Source of the DNA: Malachius bipustulatus
Taxonomy: Eukaryota; Arthropoda; Insecta; Coleoptera; Melyridae
NCBI GenBank assembly: GCA_910589415.1
Contig: OU342634.1
Location: forward strand, 24,487,144-24,551,143
DNA: 64,000 nt
Direction of reading: 5' to 3'
The position numbers and the translations under genes are program-made. Shown here piece by piece: positions 59,970 through 64,000 of this stretch. Numbering within the stretch: the stretch's first letter is position 1; each line of letters opens with the position of its first letter. Under the pieces are notes generated by a model. The model saw nothing but the letters and a program-made list of their open reading frames with translations, ran no database searches and was not told the origin of the DNA.

Positions 59970-62900
59970 CTAAACAATACTGATACACTTCATAGCTTCC
60001 GGATCAACTTTACTGGAAAATATTCTATAATATAAAGTATATTTTATTATCTGCTCATTTGACTTGAGGTAAGAATAACATTCTTATATACTATCTTGTA
60101 TATTACTTATATTCGTTTTATTTTTTCATTTGTTATAAATGAATCCTCGTAAATGAAATATATGTACCTATAGGTATTATTATGTCGTATATTGCACCAA
60201 AAACGTATTTATTTTGCCCTATTCTTATACTTATAGTGACGAAAAGAAAAATGCGCAAGGAGTACTTATGTATACTTATATACAGTTTTTTAAATTATTT
60301 CTAACACCAGAATAATTGTAAAATGTCGAATTATTCTACCAATAACAAGTACGTCGATATATTATAATACTGCATGTGAGCTCCAATCGATAATTCCATG
60401 GCGAGAGGGATAATTAGATAAATGTCAGACCGACTCACTACATCGAGCCTGAGAATATAAAAATATATGGATACTGAAACGACGCACTACATCAATTCCA
60501 TCAGAATTATACAGATAACACTCTGCGGAGGCGCTCAATTCTGAATGTGGAGTTCCTGTCGGTTCAATACACCAAACAGGCAATCTGGGAAGGCTTATTT
60601 ACAAAAACTGATAATTAAGGAGGGCTCCAGAAAGTGTACTAGGGCAAATTTTCAAGGGTAAATTAAAATGATAATAATGATTTGACTTCGCTATAAGTTC
60701 TAATGACAAAACAGAAAAAACACCTCTTTCCAAGCATTCTGTTTTGTGGTCTTTATGAGTGGTCATTGTAAAATTTCAAACAATATACCTATATTGGTAC
60801 CTGATGTGTGGATTTTCAAGATGACCACGCCGTATGCTATACGAAAAGACCAAAATCCAGTCCACTACTTCACACTTTTGCATAGTGCATCAGCAACTGA
60901 AATTTATAACATCCAATATTGGTATCCGGCGTGACCTCAGGTCCGAATGAGACATCATCTGACATAGAAATCGACGACATCATCGGAGGGACCCAGAGAG
61001 GCCGTTGCTAGGATGGAGATAGCTAGTGAGGTGGTATGACGTCATCGAAATATCAGCATAAATCAATAGTAGCCCAGTTCTACCAGGCGTCCAGTTAAAA
61101 AACAATAAACGTTTTTGTTATTATAACTTGAGTGGAAGCATTCCCAAGTAGCAAAATTGGTCATTTTTATGAAGGTTAAGAAATTCTGTCCTACTTTAGT
61201 CAAGCATACTTATATTTTACTTAACTTCCGACTTTCAAGGATTTAATGATGTAGTAATATTTTAGTCAATTTTTGACCTTCAAGACATTAACTAATAATA
61301 GTAAATGTTGTCAGAAATAATAAGTTTATTTGTCTTATAAATATTCTTAATGATCATATTTACCATAAGGGTGGAAATAGCGTTTTACATAGGGCTATTT
61401 GATCATAATTGCTTACCCATTTCTAACTTCAAAGTTATTTTTAACCACACAGTCCATAATAAGTAAATTAGGGTTGGGAATTAATTTCCGTATATCTACC
61501 TTGAAAGTAAAAAATTCTTTGAAGATCACAAAAGTGGGAAACTTAACAATAATTAACAATTATCCATATGAATGGACGTAGACCAATTAGGTTATTATTT
61601 TGAAAAATTTGACTTCAAAGTAAATTTATCATACAATAAATAAAAATATTTTTGGTTAAATTATTATTTTTTTATTTACAAGGTGTTTTTTACTCATGCC
61701 AAGGAACTGCAAAATCTTTTGACCTCTGCAAATAATTTGAAAAGTGCACAATACGTGACAGTGACATTATATTTCTTATCTGGTTCTTATCAGATTTTTT
61801 TTTTATTCTGCAATTGAAAGCGAATAACTTCGAAAATTTTACTTAACGTTTGCACCCTTTACTTTTGCTATATTTACATTGCATTTATGGAATAAGGTAG
61901 CTGCCTAGAAATTTATAGTGAAAAAAGTGTAAAGCTGCAAAGTTTTTATTGCGGGAAAGGTCGAATCTGTCAGAGGGTTCATTACATCACTCTATGTGGG
62001 TCGAAACCGCTGCCGGCTCAGCTCGCCAGATAAACGACGGGTTCAAGAAATGGGGCCCATATGTGATTGCCATAGAGTCTCAGAGGAGACTAACCTGCAC
62101 CAGCGATCAGCACTTTGCTAGCATGGAGAAACAGACAGAAACAGCAGAAAATATTCTGATTTCTGTTTTTGTTTGCCCGCCATCATCGGTGTATACTTAA
62201 ATTTTCCCCTTCATAGGTATATTAAAACCTGCCTGTGGTTATTGTACCTACTCCTAACGGAGTGTCGTTTAGCCGAAACGTTACAAGTTTTTTGTACTGG
62301 ATACTTAAGATCACATCCTTTGGGTGTGCTTTTCTGATGACATTAAACCCTGATGGAGGTTTTTTTTTGTGCGAACCTAAGAATAAAATGAAGATTGAAG
62401 CATCCGAGGCAATCAAAATGATTATATTTGGTCTAAGTTTGTTATATGAAAATGAAGAGCTAATTTTTATAGGCACATTTTGAAGTCTCTCTGTATACAC
62501 AAAGAGTGTAAGTACTTAATGTTAAAGGCATGCTAATACTACTTATCATTTTATTTACAAGAGAATAAAATAGAATAACTTAATATAAGTTAGGTATTTG
62601 AAGGGTGATAACGAGGAAGGTTCATGTCATCCATACATCAGTTAGCAGCTTAGAACCTATACTGGCTGATGGTAAATATGGTAAAAAATATAAGTTTAAT
62701 AATGTATTCACGATTTCATGTAGTTAGACAAAATAGTACCTACCTGCATTATACTGATGAATGTTTCTGATGAATATATTATTATTATCTACATTATGGA
62801 CAAATGAGTCATTTTTGTAGGTATAAAAATGTATAAGTAGTAAGTCCTGTAAAAATCTGAATATTCTACTTGTTGTTAGGACATCGACAAAAGACATTCA

Positions 62901-63450
62901 AAGGTAAACAATAAGTTATTTAAATTTATATATTTAATTTTCTTTAATTGTATTTTTTATGTGTGGATTTCCCTGTTAGTGGGGTTAGGTCTTCTTATTT
63001 AATGTCGTCATCATTCCCGCCTCATTAAACTTACTTATTAGACTTTATTTTAATTAATTTATGCCCGTATTCACAAAGCTTTATTGATTCAAAATAGTAT
63101 GCAGTTTATACTGTGCGGATCTTTAATTCCCCCCCCCCACACTTCATTTTTTGGACCACTTTCACTAGATAAAGTACTCACTTTTAACTCGGTCTATGAT
63201 CTCTGTTTTATACCTACCTAAATATTATCTTTTGACGTGAACCTAATGGCTGTCAAAATCAAGATGGAGGCTCGGAAAATCCCATCTTGGATTTTTCCAA
63301 ATTGAAAGTTGATCACAGCGATAGTACCGATACGTCATTGTAAAGGTCTTACAATGTAGAACACGGAATGAAATATAAGTTTTCTAAAATAGGTTTTGGT
63401 ATTACCTATAAGTACTTGTAACATACATATCATTACATTATATTATAATA
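59970..63450. other. Intergenic, nothing firmly recognised
   Basis: 3.5 kb with short frames only. The part 61949-62500 carries overlapping frames on both strands (one includes KKLVTFRLNDTPLGVGTITT on the minus strand) and GC-richer words, so it may be old transposon sequence. A MITE-like terminus CCCGTATTCACAAA is at about 63064 and a poly(C) run near 63132. Confidence 0.35.
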
Positions 63451-64000
63451 AAGGGTGGGCCATATAAAAGTTGCATTTTTAAAATTCAATAAAAACGAAA
63501 CTAGTGAATATTTTTTCAAATTTCCGGTTTTATTAGAAAGATTGGACATTGAAATTTATGAATGAGACACAATTTCATTTAAATGGCTGCCACGGCTGGC
63601 CCGACAGTACCCCATCCGATCAACCCAATTTTTCAATACATTTTCGATTGTTCGGGCTTCAATCTCGTGAATGGCAACTTCGATTTCATGTTTCAAAGCC
63701 TCAATCGTCTCTGGATGATTTGCGTAACATTTGTCCTTAACGGCTCCCCACAAAAAATAGTCCAACGGACTCAAATCGCAGCTCCAAGGTGGCCAATTGA
63801 CATCAGAATTTCGGCTGATTATTCGGTAAAAATGCCCATCTTCGGCCAATTGATCTTCAGCCCATTGCGCGAACCGAAAACGCATCAGATGGTCATGAGG
63901 CTTCAGTTGTTGGACTAATTGAACCTTGTAAGCGTGCATACCGGGGTCCTTATGCAAAATTCGCCGCAGAGAAGTTCGAGAAATGTTCATTTCTTATGAA
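63451..64000 (-). mobile_element. Mariner/Tc1-class element, right end cut by the window
   Basis: A terminus GGGTGGGCCATATAAAAGTT at about 63453 is preceded by TA (63449-63450). The GGGTGGGCCA end is familiar from insect IS630/Tc1/mariner-class elements. The transposase remnant 63556-63990 runs toward this end. The other terminus is outside the window. Confidence 0.75.
63556..63990 (-). pseudogene. Mariner/Tc1-class transposase, internally deleted
   Basis: The minus-strand frame covers the HTH/linker part (NISRTSLRRILHKDPGMHAY, then KVQLVQQLKP and RFAQWAEDQLAEDGHFYR). It then jumps at about residue 58-60 directly to NSDVNWPPWSCDLSPLDYFL with the third catalytic Asp, and ends VDRMGYCRASRGSHLNEIV. 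About 100 or more residues with the first two catalytic Asp are missing. A TAA also lies in frame at 63996-63994, two codons before the Met. It cannot be active. Confidence 0.88.

Noticed and set aside
62222..62500. Overlapping 80-90-codon frames on both strands
   Set aside because: No domain recognised; may be transposon debris, but not enough to name.
1..64000. tRNA, rRNA or spliceosomal RNA genes
   Set aside because: I looked for B-box-like GGTTCGAATCC words and familiar snRNA/rRNA cores and saw none convincing; a covariance search was not possible.

Overview
This window is AT-rich, intron-containing eukaryotic DNA. The protein families and the transposon load (mariner/Tc1, Harbinger, hAT, Jockey/R1-type non-LTR elements, Ty3/gypsy) point to an insect. 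I cannot fix the order from sequence alone. Three host genes can be supported by exon structure, and together they use only about 3 kb. Most of the rest is transposon-derived sequence, much of it foldback (snap-back) elements.

Host genes: (1) catalase on the minus strand, a 57-nt first coding exon at 12941-12997 and one large second exon at 6549-8003, 503 residues in all, split by a 4.9-kb intron full of nested foldback elements. (2) An uncharacterised 184-residue single-pass membrane protein on the plus strand (20775-20908 and 22938-23358). (3) An uncharacterised 338-residue secreted protein on the plus strand with five coding exons between 44672 and 51885 and six clustered cysteines at its C-terminus.

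Layout: 1-6350 holds foldback and TIR elements, including a Harbinger-like unit with a Myb/SANT-type exon. 6549-13061 is the catalase locus. 13590-19700 holds a degenerate tandem repeat and non-LTR retrotransposon debris. 20775-23600 is the membrane-protein gene with a gypsy gag relic in its intron. 24440-37110 holds decayed retroelements, a mariner pseudogene and several inverted-repeat elements. 37111-43312 shows no gene I can support. 43313-44283 is a Harbinger-type element with a clean TAA target duplication and a MADF-like reading frame. 44672-52381 is the secreted-protein gene, with foldback, mariner and hAT insertions in its introns. 52381-53493 is a near-perfect palindrome. 54338-59969 is a 330-base foldback unit overlapping a 5.3-kb element with identical 46-bp terminal inverted repeats, a 2.4-kb complex satellite, and a coding-like right end. 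63451 to the window end is a truncated mariner/Tc1-type transposon.

The most striking find is that each 555-base arm of the palindrome at 52381-53493 contains a complete hammerhead ribozyme: conserved core, stem II, a two-base-loop stem III and a stem I with an internal loop. The two face outward on opposite strands. This suggests a Penelope-like or retrozyme-like retroelement in inverted configuration just after the poly(A) signal of the secreted-protein gene. The host genes show no functional link to each other, and there is no operon-like organisation.
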